Assembly (NCBI RefSeq): GCF_009827325.1
Contig: NZ_WTYC01000004.1
Location: 186,001 to 250,000, forward strand
Source of the DNA: Qipengyuania vulgaris
GTDB taxonomy: Bacteria > Pseudomonadota > Alphaproteobacteria > Sphingomonadales > Sphingomonadaceae
Reading direction: 5' to 3'
Length of the DNA: 64,000 nt
Below the pieces are notes generated by a model. That model worked only from the letters and a program-made list of their open reading frames with translations, had not been told where the DNA came from and searched no databases. Within the stretch, counting starts at the first letter, position 1, and every line of letters begins with the position of its first letter. Below are positions 1 to 8,607 of the stretch, piece after piece. Made by a program: the position numbers and the translations under genes.

Positions 1-1
1 A

Positions 2-304
2 GTCCGTGCCTATGTTCCTTCTGGTTTCAATGTGGATCGTTACCGGACAGATCTCGTCGCACCTGTATGTCCGCGAGTTCACGAGCGGCACAGCCAGTAC
101 AAGACCGCAGCGGAATGGCGCGCCCTGGGTGTGCAGCCGCAACAGCCTCTGGCAGACGACACTCTCGTTACACTGTTCCAGCCCGATGGCCCAGGCACCC
201 CCGCATGGCTCCTTACGAGCAACTACCGTGTGATCCTTGAGTATAATTGTTCGAATTACTATGCGATGAGCGTCGGCTTGCTGGCTGACGAAATCACGCG
301 CTAA
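2..304 (+). CDS. Lytic murein transglycosylase, C-terminal fragment (partial)
   Basis: The open frame enters from the left edge and ends at a TAA, so only the last 100 residues are visible. The tail reads PAWLLTSNYRVILEYNCSNY followed by YAMSVGLLADEI, which matches the C-terminal signature of the MltB-like soluble or membrane-bound lytic transglycosylases that cleave peptidoglycan glycan strands in the periplasm. The catalytic glutamate would lie upstream of the window and cannot be checked. The next gene, dacA, is also a peptidoglycan enzyme in the same orientation, which fits a cell-wall pairing. Family assignment is by motif memory; the exact subfamily is uncertain. Confidence 0.75.
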   Translation, partial: VRAYVPSGFNVDRYRTDLVAPVCPRVHERHSQYKTAAEWRALGVQPQQPLADDTLVTLFQPDGPGTPAWLLTSNYRVILEYNCSNYYAMSVGLLADEITR

Positions 305-400
305 CCCGGCGATCGGGGAAAGACGCTCCCGCCTCTCGCCAATGGCGGGACGCGGGGCTATAGCTCTTCGCGAACCACATCTTCGATAGGGAACACCGCC

Positions 401-1591
401 TTGGGCGGTGCGGAGCGCTCCTTGCAACCCATCTTGCGTTATCTGGCCCCATTCTGTGCAGCCGCTTTCATGGCCGTTGCTCCGGCACGGTCTCAAGAAA
501 AGGTCATGCCAATCCTGCCGCCCTCAGCGGAAGTGGCCCCCATCGCCTATCTGTTCGATGTAACCAGCGGTCAGGTATTGTTGGAACGGGAAGCGGACAG
601 ACGCTTCATGCCCGCGTCGATCACCAAGGTCATGACCACCTTCCTCGCTTTCGAGTGGATGGAGGAAGGAAGGATCGTGCCCCAGCAAAGCTTCACGATC
701 CGGCCCGAATTGTGGAAGAAATGGAACAACGTCGGATCAACCATGTTCCTCGCCCACGACGCCCGCGTCACGGTTGACGATCTGTTACACGGCGTAACGA
801 CGGTCTCGGCCAACGATGGTGCTGCTGCTCTCGCAGACGGTGCCGCCGGCTCGATCGATGACTGGGTCGCCGCAATGAATGAGAAGGCCGAAGAAATCGG
901 CATGCGGGACAGCCGCTTCGGAACTCCGAACGGATGGATGGATGACGGCAGGACTTTCACGACCGCGCGCGACCTGACGATGTTGGCGACCCATATGCTC
1001 CGTCGTCATCCGGTGAAATACCGCCATTTCGTCGGCCAGCGCGAATTTACCTACAACGAAATAACCCAGCCAAACCATGACCCGATCAGCGGCATCGTTG
1101 CGGGCGCAGACGGCATCAAGACCGGGTTCACCAATCAGGCTGGCTACGGATTTCTGGGATCTGCTCAACGGGACGGTCGCAGGCTGGTTATGGTGGTTGC
1201 AGGCAGTCCGCGCGCCCGCGATCGCAACCGCGCTGCCCGCGACCTCCTAGAGTGGGGTTTCACCCGCTTCGAGCAACATCGGGTGTTTTCACCTGATGCT
1301 CTCGTGGCATCCGCCGAAGTGCAGGGTGGGGACGCAAGGGAAGTAGCCTTGCTCGCGCCCCAGGGCATCTATGTTGATCTTCCCACTGAAGCCCGGCGCG
1401 ATGTAACCTTGAAGGTCACCTATGATGGTCCGCTCCGTGCTCCCATAAGAAAGGGCGAGCGTGTTGCGGAGCTAGTTGTGGCGATTGACGGTATGCCCGA
1501 TTTCAGCGTGCCTCTAGTCGCCCGCGAGGGGGTGGCGGAGGCCGGTTTCGGACGCCGGCTACTCAATGGCGTGTTGGGCTGGATCACGTGA
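401..1591 (+). CDS. dacA: D-alanyl-D-alanine carboxypeptidase (PBP5/6 family)
   Basis: A periplasmic penicillin-binding protein that trims the terminal D-alanine from peptidoglycan stem peptides. The three active-site motifs are present in order: SITK (residues 73-76, nucleophile serine), SAN (136-138) and KTG (240-242). The N-terminus is a signal peptide with a hydrophobic core ending near APARSQ. The C-terminal third is the PBP5-type beta domain, and the end (FGRRLLNGVLGW) looks like an amphipathic membrane anchor. The start is a TTG with AGGGA 8 bases upstream; a second in-frame TTG at 422 with GGAG before it is an alternative that also keeps the signal peptide. The stop overlaps the tmk ATG by one base, so the two genes are probably co-transcribed. 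Confidence 0.93.
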   Translation: MGGAERSLQPILRYLAPFCAAAFMAVAPARSQEKVMPILPPSAEVAPIAYLFDVTSGQVLLEREADRRFMPASITKVMTTFLAFEWMEEGRIVPQQSFTIRPELWKKWNNVGSTMFLAHDARVTVDDLLHGVTTVSANDGAAALADGAAGSIDDWVAAMNEKAEEIGMRDSRFGTPNGWMDDGRTFTTARDLTMLATHMLRRHPVKYRHFVGQREFTYNEITQPNHDPISGIVAGADGIKTGFTNQAGYGFLGSAQRDGRRLVMVVAGSPRARDRNRAARDLLEWGFTRFEQHRVFSPDALVASAEVQGGDAREVALLAPQGIYVDLPTEARRDVTLKVTYDGPLRAPIRKGERVAELVVAIDGMPDFSVPLVAREGVAEAGFGRRLLNGVLGWIT

Positions 1592-2217
1592 TGCGTGGCA
1601 AGTTCATCGCTTTCGAAGGCGGGGAAGGGATGGGCAAATCCACCCAGGCGCGCCTTTTGTGTGACGCACTCGAAAAGCGCGGGATCACGGTGACATCAAC
1701 TCGCGAGCCCGGCGGAACTCCCGGTGCAGAGGCAATCCGCCGCCTACTTCTCGACCCACCTGGCGATGGCTGGGGAGCCGAGGCAGAAGCCTTGCTGTTT
1801 GCAGCTGCGCGCGCCGATCATGTCGCTCGCCTGATACTCCCAACAGTGGATGCAGGGGGCTGGATTGTTTGCGATCGTTTCCTCGACTCGAGCCGTGCCT
1901 ATCAGGGTGCAGCCGGCTTGTTGGGGGATAAGCGGGTCCGCACTCTCCATGAGATCGGAAGCGGCAGCCTGTTGCCCGACCTCACCATCGTGATCGGGGC
2001 AGGGGAACATGAGGTCCGGAAGCGGCTAAAAGATCGCGATGGAGAAAGCTCTGATGCCATCGGCGGCAGAGACGAGGCCTATCATTCCTCGGTAAACGCT
2101 GCGTTCGACCGCTTTGCGGCTGAAGAGCCTGATCGTTTTGTACGGATCGATGGAAGCGGGTCGATAGAAGAAGTGCATTCTCGTGTGATGGATGCAGTGG
2201 AAAGGCTATTTCCATGA
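1591..2217 (+). CDS. tmk: Thymidylate kinase
   Basis: Phosphorylates dTMP to dTDP with ATP for DNA precursor supply. The P-loop GGEGMGKST is at residues 10-18. The DR motif with the following SSRAYQG substrate-binding stretch lies in the middle, and the RDG-type lid is near residue 150. At 208 residues the length is normal. The ATG shares a base with the dacA stop; a GTG one codon earlier is an equivalent alternative. The gene overlaps holB by four bases (ATGA). The tmk-holB pairing is common in proteobacteria and supports translational coupling of two DNA-replication genes. Confidence 0.96.
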   Translation: MRGKFIAFEGGEGMGKSTQARLLCDALEKRGITVTSTREPGGTPGAEAIRRLLLDPPGDGWGAEAEALLFAAARADHVARLILPTVDAGGWIVCDRFLDSSRAYQGAAGLLGDKRVRTLHEIGSGSLLPDLTIVIGAGEHEVRKRLKDRDGESSDAIGGRDEAYHSSVNAAFDRFAAEEPDRFVRIDGSGSIEEVHSRVMDAVERLFP

Positions 2218-3161
2218 CGCTTGCAGGTCATACTGATGCTTGGGAAGCCTGGCGAAACTCGATTGAGAGTTCGCGGATGCACCACGCCTGGCTGCTTGCC
2301 GGGAAGAAGGGGCTGGGAAAAGCTACCTTTGCGCAGGCTGCGGCGCGAGCCCTGCTCCAAACCGATGTTGCGGGCGACCATCCCGATATTCTGACACTCT
2401 CCTACGGTCCGAAAAACAAGGAAGAGGCCAAGAAGCGCGATGACGGCAAGCCCTATGAATTATCCCGCGGAATAAAGGTTGATCAGGTACGTGAGGTCCA
2501 GCGGAGACTAACGACCCGGCCCACGCTGGGATCGAAGCGTGTCGTTATCATCGATCCTGCAGACGACATGGAAGTGTCCGCTTCAAATGCTTTGCTCAAG
2601 AGCCTGGAGGAACCTCCGCAAGGTACTTACTTCCTATTGGTTGCGCATAGCCCTGCTCGTTTGCTGCCTACCATCCGCTCGCGTTGTCGAACCGTTCGCT
2701 TCCCGCCGATCCCGAGAGAGCAAATGGACGCGCTTCTGCAAGATCTTGCGCCGAAGGCAGATATTGCATCTCGCGATGCCGCTATGGCTGCGGCGGCAGG
2801 TTCGCCCGGAGCGGCGCTTTCCTTCCTGGATTTCGACCTTGGCAAATCGGCGCAACTCATGCGCCGGATCGTCGAGGAGGGTGACCGGGACTTCTCCCTA
2901 CGCGGACAGCTTGCCGGCACGATTGGTTCGAGGCAGGATATTCCGCGATTGCAGGCCGTGCTAGATCTCGCTCGCGCTATTCTGGCCGAAAAGATTGACG
3001 GGTCAGCGGGTGATCCGCGCAATCTGGTCGATACTCATGCGGAGCTTGTGCGTCTGACGGGCGAGCAACCAACCTACAATTTCGATCCGGGCTTGCTCGG
3101 CATGGAAATCGGGACCTTGCTCGTACAAGCGGGCGCGGCTAGCGAGCGCGGCAATGTCTGA
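2214..3161 (+). CDS. holB: DNA polymerase III subunit delta prime
   Basis: Clamp-loader subunit that, with delta and tau/gamma, opens the beta clamp and loads it on primed DNA. It shows the AAA+ organisation of the family: an N-terminal segment HHAWLLAGKKGLGKATFAQA (P-loop-like), the VDQVREVQRRL stretch, the SNALLKSLEEPP sensor/SRC-proximal region and the SRCRTVRF motif typical of delta prime. 315 residues is in the normal range. No zinc-binding cysteine cluster is visible between the P-loop and VDQVRE, as in many alphaproteobacterial versions. It overlaps tmk by 4 bases and metG by 8, so it sits in the middle of a coupled operon. Confidence 0.92.
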   Translation: MTLAGHTDAWEAWRNSIESSRMHHAWLLAGKKGLGKATFAQAAARALLQTDVAGDHPDILTLSYGPKNKEEAKKRDDGKPYELSRGIKVDQVREVQRRLTTRPTLGSKRVVIIDPADDMEVSASNALLKSLEEPPQGTYFLLVAHSPARLLPTIRSRCRTVRFPPIPREQMDALLQDLAPKADIASRDAAMAAAAGSPGAALSFLDFDLGKSAQLMRRIVEEGDRDFSLRGQLAGTIGSRQDIPRLQAVLDLARAILAEKIDGSAGDPRNLVDTHAELVRLTGEQPTYNFDPGLLGMEIGTLLVQAGAASERGNV

Positions 3162-4713
3162 ACCCTTTTATATCACCACCGCGATCCACTATCCCAACGG
3201 TAAGCCGCACATTGGTCACGCCTATGAGACTATCGCTGCCGATGTCATCGCGCGGTTCCAGCGGCTCATGGGCCGCGATGTGCGGTTCCAGACGGGAACA
3301 GACGAGCATGGGCTCAAGATGGCGCAAAAGGCGCGCGATCTGGGTAAGACACCGCGCGAGCTGGCAGACGAGATGGCTGGAGAGTTCAAGGACCTGTTCG
3401 ACCGGCTCGACATCACATACGATCGGTTCATTCGTACCACTGACGCCGATCACCACCAAGCGAGCCGTGCGATCTGGGAAGCGATGGAGGCCAAGGGTGA
3501 TCTCTATCTCGACCGCTACGAAGGCTGGTACTCCGTCCGCGACGAGGCCTATTATGACGAGAAGGAGCTCGTCGAAGGGGAAGGGGGCGAGAAGCTTTCC
3601 CCTCAGGGCACTCCGGTTGAATGGACCGAGGAAGAGACATGGTTCTTCCGCCTGTCGAAATATGCAGAGCCTCTGCTCGAACTGCTCAAGAAACCCGGAT
3701 TTCTGGAACCGGCAAGCCGACGCAACGAGATGATCGCTTTTGTCGAAGGCGGATTAAAGGACCTCTCGGTAAGCCGCACCAGCTTCGATTGGGGCGTGAA
3801 AGTGCCGGGGCACGACGATCATGTCATGTATGTCTGGGTCGATGCCCTCACCAACTACATCACCGGCGTGGGCTATCCCGATGACAGCGAGATGTTCCGC
3901 AAATACTGGCCTGCCAGCCTGCATTTGATCGGCAAGGATATCGTCCGCTTCCACACGATTTACTGGCCGGCGTTCCTGATGAGCGCAGACATTCCCGTGC
4001 CGCAGCAGGTCTTTGGCCACGGATTCCTGCTCAATCGCGGCGTGAAGGAATCGAAATCGGCGGGCAATGTCACCGATCCCAACGAGTTGATCGATCTGTT
4101 CGGGGTCGATTCCTTGCGATATTTCCTGTTGGCCGAGGTCGTCTTCGGAAAGGATGGCACTTATTCGGCGGAAGCACTTGTTAACAAGGTAAATGCCGAG
4201 CTAGCCAACAGCTTTGGAAATCTTGCGCAGCGTACGCTTTCCATGATTCACAAGAACATGGACGGCAAGCTCGAGGCATTCGAGCCGAACGAAAGTGATA
4301 AGGCACTGCTTACGACAGTACGCGATGCCTGCGCCGCCACTCTCCCTCGCGAGTTCGAGGCACTCAACTTCAGTGTAGGGATCGAATCCTGGCTGAAGGC
4401 TGTGTTTGCCTGCAACGCCTACGTCGACGAACAGGCTCCTTGGGCGCTCAAGAAGTCGGATCCCGAGCGGATGAAGGCAGTGCTTCAAACGCTGTTCCTT
4501 GCGATCCGCGACCTCGCCATCGCCATCCAGCCAGTAGTTCCGACAAAGGCGGGGGTCGTGCTCGACCAGCTTGGCGTCACGGCAGAACGCCGCACCTATA
4601 CCGATCTGTCCGATGAGAACTGGTTCGGCGCGCTCGTGGCCGCGGGACATGTGATCGAAAAGCCGACGCCCGCTTTCCCGCGTCTCGAAATGCCGGAAGT
4701 GGAGGCAGCCTGA
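3154..4713 (+). CDS. metG: Methionyl-tRNA synthetase
   Basis: Charges initiator and elongator tRNA-Met with methionine. The class I signature appears as HIGHAYE shortly after YPNGKP at the N-terminus, and the second catalytic loop is KESKS (about residues 298-302), a usual variant of KMSKS. At 519 residues it is the short form without the C-terminal EMAP/tRNA-binding domain. The zinc-knuckle region between the two motifs has no clear CxxC pairs, consistent with the zinc-free type. It overlaps holB by 8 bases and shares a base with tatD, so it is embedded in the operon. Confidence 0.96.
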   Translation: MSEPFYITTAIHYPNGKPHIGHAYETIAADVIARFQRLMGRDVRFQTGTDEHGLKMAQKARDLGKTPRELADEMAGEFKDLFDRLDITYDRFIRTTDADHHQASRAIWEAMEAKGDLYLDRYEGWYSVRDEAYYDEKELVEGEGGEKLSPQGTPVEWTEEETWFFRLSKYAEPLLELLKKPGFLEPASRRNEMIAFVEGGLKDLSVSRTSFDWGVKVPGHDDHVMYVWVDALTNYITGVGYPDDSEMFRKYWPASLHLIGKDIVRFHTIYWPAFLMSADIPVPQQVFGHGFLLNRGVKESKSAGNVTDPNELIDLFGVDSLRYFLLAEVVFGKDGTYSAEALVNKVNAELANSFGNLAQRTLSMIHKNMDGKLEAFEPNESDKALLTTVRDACAATLPREFEALNFSVGIESWLKAVFACNAYVDEQAPWALKKSDPERMKAVLQTLFLAIRDLAIAIQPVVPTKAGVVLDQLGVTAERRTYTDLSDENWFGALVAAGHVIEKPTPAFPRLEMPEVEAA

Positions 4714-5489
4714 TGCTTGTCGATAGCCATTGTCATCTGGAATACGAAGGCGTCGTGGAAAATCAGTCTGAGATCCTCGACCGTGCGCGGGGGGCAGGGG
4801 TGGGGGCCTTCCTAAACATCTCGACGAAACAGGCGGAGTGGACTCGGGTCGTCGGGACGGCCAATGCCCACCCCGATGTCTGGGCGAGTGTCGGCATTCA
4901 TCCGCACAATGCTGACGATCATCCTGATCTGACTTATGATGAACTGCTCGAAGCCACACGTGATCCCCGTGTCATAGGTATCGGCGAAACCGGCCTTGAT
5001 TACTATTACGATCATTCCGACCGCTCCGAGCAACAGCGTCTTTTCCGCATCCACATCGAAGTCGCGCGCGAAACCGGACTACCACTCATCATCCACACAC
5101 GCGATGCTGAAGACGATACGATCGCAATCCTGGCGGGCGAAATGGAGAAGGGTGCCTTCCCGGCGCTGATCCACTGCTTCACTGCATCCGCTGAATTTGG
5201 AGAGGGGATACTCGAGCTCGGCCTATCGATCTCCCTTTCAGGCATCGTGACGTTCAAGAATGCCAAGGATTTGCAGGAGGTCGCCAAGAAGGTTCCGCAG
5301 GATCGCTTACTGGTGGAGACCGATAGCCCTTTCCTGGCCCCCGTTCCCCATCGTGGAAAACCTTGCGAGCCGGAATACGTGACCGCAACCGCTGCGTTCA
5401 TCGCCGAACTGCGCGGTGAAAGTCTCCAAGATTTGTCAGAGTATACATCCCGCAACTTCTACCGGCTTTTCAGCAAGGCTGCTCCGTGA
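4713..5489 (+). CDS. tatD: TatD family metal-dependent DNase
   Basis: A TIM-barrel metal-dependent hydrolase. TatD/YcfH relatives act as 3'-5' exonucleases on DNA; the cellular role is still loosely defined. Visible metal-binding motifs are DSHCHLE at the N-terminus, GIGETGLDYYY, the HTRDAEDD strand, HCFTAS, and ETDSPFLAP near the C-terminus, all in canonical order. 258 residues is normal. The metG-tatD-metallo-hydrolase order is common in alphaproteobacteria, and the genes overlap by 1-4 bases on both sides. Confidence 0.94.
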   Translation: MLVDSHCHLEYEGVVENQSEILDRARGAGVGAFLNISTKQAEWTRVVGTANAHPDVWASVGIHPHNADDHPDLTYDELLEATRDPRVIGIGETGLDYYYDHSDRSEQQRLFRIHIEVARETGLPLIIHTRDAEDDTIAILAGEMEKGAFPALIHCFTASAEFGEGILELGLSISLSGIVTFKNAKDLQEVAKKVPQDRLLVETDSPFLAPVPHRGKPCEPEYVTATAAFIAELRGESLQDLSEYTSRNFYRLFSKAAP

Positions 5490-6253
5490 AGCTCATCATG
5501 CTCGGTTCGGGGACGTCGACAGGGGTTCCGCGCGTCGGCAACGACTGGGGTGAATGCGATCCTCTAGAGCCTAAGAACCGGCGCACGCGCGTTTCGATAA
5601 TCGTCGAGAACAGCTCCGGCCAGCGGATACTGGTCGATACATCGACCGATCTTCGCGCGCAGCTGCTCGCGACCGGTATTGGCAAGGTCGATGCGGTATT
5701 CTGGACCCACGACCATGCCGATCATTGCCATGGTATCGATGATTTGCGTGTAATGCGTTACGATCGCAGTAATCCGCTACCGGGGATCGCTGGTCGTGTT
5801 ACATGCGAACGTCTTCGGCGACGTTTCGACTATGTTTTCGCCGGACAATTTGGTTATCCCACCATTGTCGATCTCAAGGAAACGTCAGAAGTACAGCTTG
5901 TTGCCGGATTTTCCTTCGACAACGTCGAAATGCCGCACGGGCCTGTGAAAAGCACGGGTTTCCGGTTCGAAGCGGACGGCAAGAGCCTTGTTTACGCCAC
6001 AGATTTCAGCGAAATTACGCAAGCGATGATCAAATGCTTCAAAGGCTGTGATCTGCTGGTGGTCGACTGCTTGCGAGAACGTCCGCATCCCACCCATGCT
6101 CATCTGGACATGGCGCTAGAATTGGCAAGCAAAGTTAAAGCTAGGAGCACGATACTGACTCATTTGGACAAATCGATGGACTACGGCACGATAAGTGCAA
6201 AGGTGCCGCAAGGTGTCTCGGTCGGGTTTGACGGGATGGAGGTTCGGTTATGA
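5486..6253 (+). CDS. Metallo-beta-lactamase fold hydrolase (PhnP-like)
   Basis: A zinc-dependent hydrolase of the PhnP/RNase Z-like branch, which includes cyclic phosphodiesterases. The protein opens with LGSGTSTGVPR and carries the metal motif THDHADHCHGIDDL (HxHxDH). Later ligands appear as MPHGPVKSTGF, the YATDFSEI aspartate and the THLDKSMDY histidine. The start is GTG inside the tatD stop (GTGA overlap), so translation is coupled to tatD. It is consistently the third gene in metG-tatD operons of this group. The substrate cannot be told from sequence; a tRNA or nucleotide phosphodiester role is only a guess. Confidence 0.88.
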   Translation: MKLIMLGSGTSTGVPRVGNDWGECDPLEPKNRRTRVSIIVENSSGQRILVDTSTDLRAQLLATGIGKVDAVFWTHDHADHCHGIDDLRVMRYDRSNPLPGIAGRVTCERLRRRFDYVFAGQFGYPTIVDLKETSEVQLVAGFSFDNVEMPHGPVKSTGFRFEADGKSLVYATDFSEITQAMIKCFKGCDLLVVDCLRERPHPTHAHLDMALELASKVKARSTILTHLDKSMDYGTISAKVPQGVSVGFDGMEVRL

Positions 6254-6435
6254 ACGCGGACGGCGGAACTATAGCGTGGGCAGCGCTGATGGCAGCCTTG
6301 GTCGTGGCCTACATCATGGGAATGAAACGCGATCCAACTCTCAATGGCAACCGTATGCTTAAGATCGCACTGATTTGGGTGGGGATCATCGGGGGAGCAT
6401 ATTTCTTGGTCAGGACCATAAGCGGTATGCCATAA
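6250..6435 (+). CDS. Small two-TM membrane protein, function unknown
   Basis: A 61-residue protein with two hydrophobic segments, IAWAALMAALVVAYIMGM (about 9-26) and LKIALIWVGIIGGAYFLV (about 37-54), separated by a short polar loop with NGNRM. I do not recognise a family. It is probably real: its ATG overlaps the preceding stop by four bases (ATGA) like the rest of this operon, and the whole reading frame is occupied by a coherent two-helix pattern. It closes the coupled chain; mazG begins 97 bases later. The N-terminal membrane segments of some retropepsin-like proteins look similar, but no protease domain follows. Confidence 0.65.
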   Translation: MNADGGTIAWAALMAALVVAYIMGMKRDPTLNGNRMLKIALIWVGIIGGAYFLVRTISGMP

Positions 6436-6532
6436 TCACACATCGCTTAACATAATATATATTATCAATCTGGAACGTTGAGCCACAATTGCTCCTCTTC
6501 CACTTTTCTCCCTCATCTCCTATCGGTGCCGT

Positions 6533-7294
6533 ATGCCTCACCAGATAGATAGACTGCTTCGCATCATGGCGCGTTTGCGCGATCCGGAACACGGCTGCGA
6601 ATGGGACACGGCGCAAAGTTTCTCGACAATTTCACCCTATACCATTGAAGAAGCTTATGAAGTAGCCGACGCGATCGAACGATCGGATATGGACGACCTT
6701 CAAGGCGAACTCGGCGACCTGTTGTTGCAGGTCGTTTTTCATGCCCGGATGGCCGAAGAAGCCGGTCATTTCGCATTTACGGATGTAGTGAGAAATATCG
6801 CGGACAAAATGGAAGCGCGCCATCCGCACATCTTCGGCGATGAAGGCGGCGTAATGGAGGAAGCGCGGTGGGAAGACCTTAAAGCCACCGAACGGGAGGC
6901 CGCTGGTGTACGTGGTGCACTCGATGGTGTGGCTTTGGCGCTGCCGGCTCTGCTTCGCGCTCAGAAATTACAGAAACGCGCTGCTCGCCATGGCTTCGAC
7001 TGGCCTGACCCCACGGGACCGCGCGACAAGGTTTTTGAGGAAATACAGGAACTTGCTGAGGCTTCTCCAGGCGACATTAAAGAAGAGGCCGGGGATTTCC
7101 TTTTCGCGGCAGTCAATCTTGTGCGAGCCTATGGAATTGATGCGGAAACAGCCTTGCGCACTGCGAACACTAAGTTCGAGCGCCGTTTTCGCGCCATGGA
7201 GGACTTGGCAAATGGTGACTTTGCAAACCGCAAGCTCGATGCGCAAGAAGAACTTTGGCAGGAGGTCAAGCGCCGTGAAAAGGCGGTCTCATAG
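6533..7294 (+). CDS. mazG: Nucleoside triphosphate pyrophosphohydrolase MazG
   Basis: Hydrolyses (d)NTPs to NMP and pyrophosphate, a house-cleaning and stringent-response-linked function. It has the two-domain layout of E. coli MazG in 253 residues. The N-terminal domain carries CEWDTAQSF, TIEEAYEVADAI and the metal-binding ELGDLLLQVVFHA helix. The C-terminal copy has EIQELAEA followed by KEEAGDFLFAAVNL. The gene stands apart from the upstream operon by a 97-base AT-richer gap that may contain its promoter. Its TAG stop overlaps the convergent hflX stop by six bases, leaving no room for a conventional terminator between them. Confidence 0.94.
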   Translation: MPHQIDRLLRIMARLRDPEHGCEWDTAQSFSTISPYTIEEAYEVADAIERSDMDDLQGELGDLLLQVVFHARMAEEAGHFAFTDVVRNIADKMEARHPHIFGDEGGVMEEARWEDLKATEREAAGVRGALDGVALALPALLRAQKLQKRAARHGFDWPDPTGPRDKVFEEIQELAEASPGDIKEEAGDFLFAAVNLVRAYGIDAETALRTANTKFERRFRAMEDLANGDFANRKLDAQEELWQEVKRREKAVS

Positions 7295-8590
7295 GGTTTC
7301 GAACTGACCTAATTCCTTTGGATTGAGACGGACGACAAACCGGCGCATCGGGCCGCCCTCCTCCTTCTTAGCGTCTTCCTCCACAAGTACCTCCCCATGT
7401 GCGTGCAACCACGCTATTCGGCGCCCATCGCTAGCAGGAAGTTCGATTTCGTGGATCGAGGCTCTGGCGGTAAGCATTTCACCCAGTTTTTCGAGCAGGT
7501 TATCGATGCCCTCGCCTGAAATGGCGGAAGCTGGAACGATATCCGTGCTTGATGCGGCAACACTTCCGAGTTCCTGAGAACGTTCCTCGCCCAAGAGGTC
7601 CCATTTGTTCCAAATTTCCAGAATTGGGATGGACGAAGTACCGCCCTTCTCCTCGATAACTCCGAGGCCGGTCAGAACATCGAGGACCTGCGACTTTTGA
7701 GCCTCGGCCGAGGGGTTGGACATATCGCGCACATGGCAAATGACATCTGCCGCAGTGACTTCTTCGAGCGTTGCCCGAAATGCGGCCACGAGTTGGGTGG
7801 GCAGGTCGGAAATAAACCCGACTGTGTCCGACAAAATCGCCTTTTCCACGCCGGGTAAGGTGATAGCACGCATAGTCGGATCAAGCGTCGCGAACAGCAG
7901 GTCTTCTGCCATCACTTCCGCGCCGGTGAGCCGATTGAACAGTGTGGATTTTCCTGCATTGGTATAGCCGACCAGCGCGACAACCGGCCACGGAGCACGG
8001 TCACGGCGCTCGCGATGCAGGCCTCGTGTCTTTCGGACCTGTTCAAGTTGCTTCCGCAAGCGGCCCATCCGCTGACGGATCATCCGGCGGTCGGCTTCGA
8101 TCTGTGTTTCGCCCGGACCGCCTAGGAAGCCATAACCGCCGCGCTGACGCTCGAGGTGAGTCCAGCTCCGCACAAGTCGGCTTTGCTGGTAATCGAGATG
8201 GGCCAGTTCGACTTGCAGTCGACCTTCGGCGGTTGCCGCCCGCTCACCGAAAATCTCGAGGATCAAGCCGGTACGGTCAATGACCTTCCGTGCAAGCTTA
8301 TCTTCAAGATTGCGCTGCTGAATGGGACTGAGAGCCCCGTCGACTACGACCAGTTCAGCTTCATTTTGCTCACAGGCAATACGAATATTCTCGACCTGCC
8401 CGGCACCGAACAAAAGGTTTGGTCGCACTTCGCGGACCGGAAGTACGAAACTATCCTCAATTTGAATTCCTATAGCCAAGGCTAGCCCTTCGGCCTCAAG
8501 CAGACGGTTGTCGGCATCGAGATCGTAGGTAACCCCGCGAATGTCGGGGCAAACGACTAGGGCCCGCGCGCCGCGCGAGACCTCGCCCAA
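7289..8590 (-). CDS. hflX: GTPase HflX
   Basis: Ribosome-associated GTPase of the Obg-HflX superfamily that splits stalled or heat-damaged ribosomes. It has the N-terminal HflX domain with the glycine-rich segment RLQVELAHLDYQQSRLVRSW, a coiled-coil linker rich in RKQLEQVRKTR, and the G domain with GYTNAGKST (G1), LFATLDPTMR (G2), DTVGFISDLP (G3) and NKWDLL (G4). The start used here is TTG; no convincing ribosome-binding site precedes it, and CTG codons upstream, one overlapping the hfq stop, are possible. It lies 17 bases after hfq, the conserved hfq-hflX pairing, and is the last gene of the ntr operon. Confidence 0.93.
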   Translation of the reverse strand: MGEVSRGARALVVCPDIRGVTYDLDADNRLLEAEGLALAIGIQIEDSFVLPVREVRPNLLFGAGQVENIRIACEQNEAELVVVDGALSPIQQRNLEDKLARKVIDRTGLILEIFGERAATAEGRLQVELAHLDYQQSRLVRSWTHLERQRGGYGFLGGPGETQIEADRRMIRQRMGRLRKQLEQVRKTRGLHRERRDRAPWPVVALVGYTNAGKSTLFNRLTGAEVMAEDLLFATLDPTMRAITLPGVEKAILSDTVGFISDLPTQLVAAFRATLEEVTAADVICHVRDMSNPSAEAQKSQVLDVLTGLGVIEEKGGTSSIPILEIWNKWDLLGEERSQELGSVAASSTDIVPASAISGEGIDNLLEKLGEMLTARASIHEIELPASDGRRIAWLHAHGEVLVEEDAKKEEGGPMRRFVVRLNPKELGQFETL

Positions 8591-8607
8591 CAGATCGTCA
8601 TCGAAAC

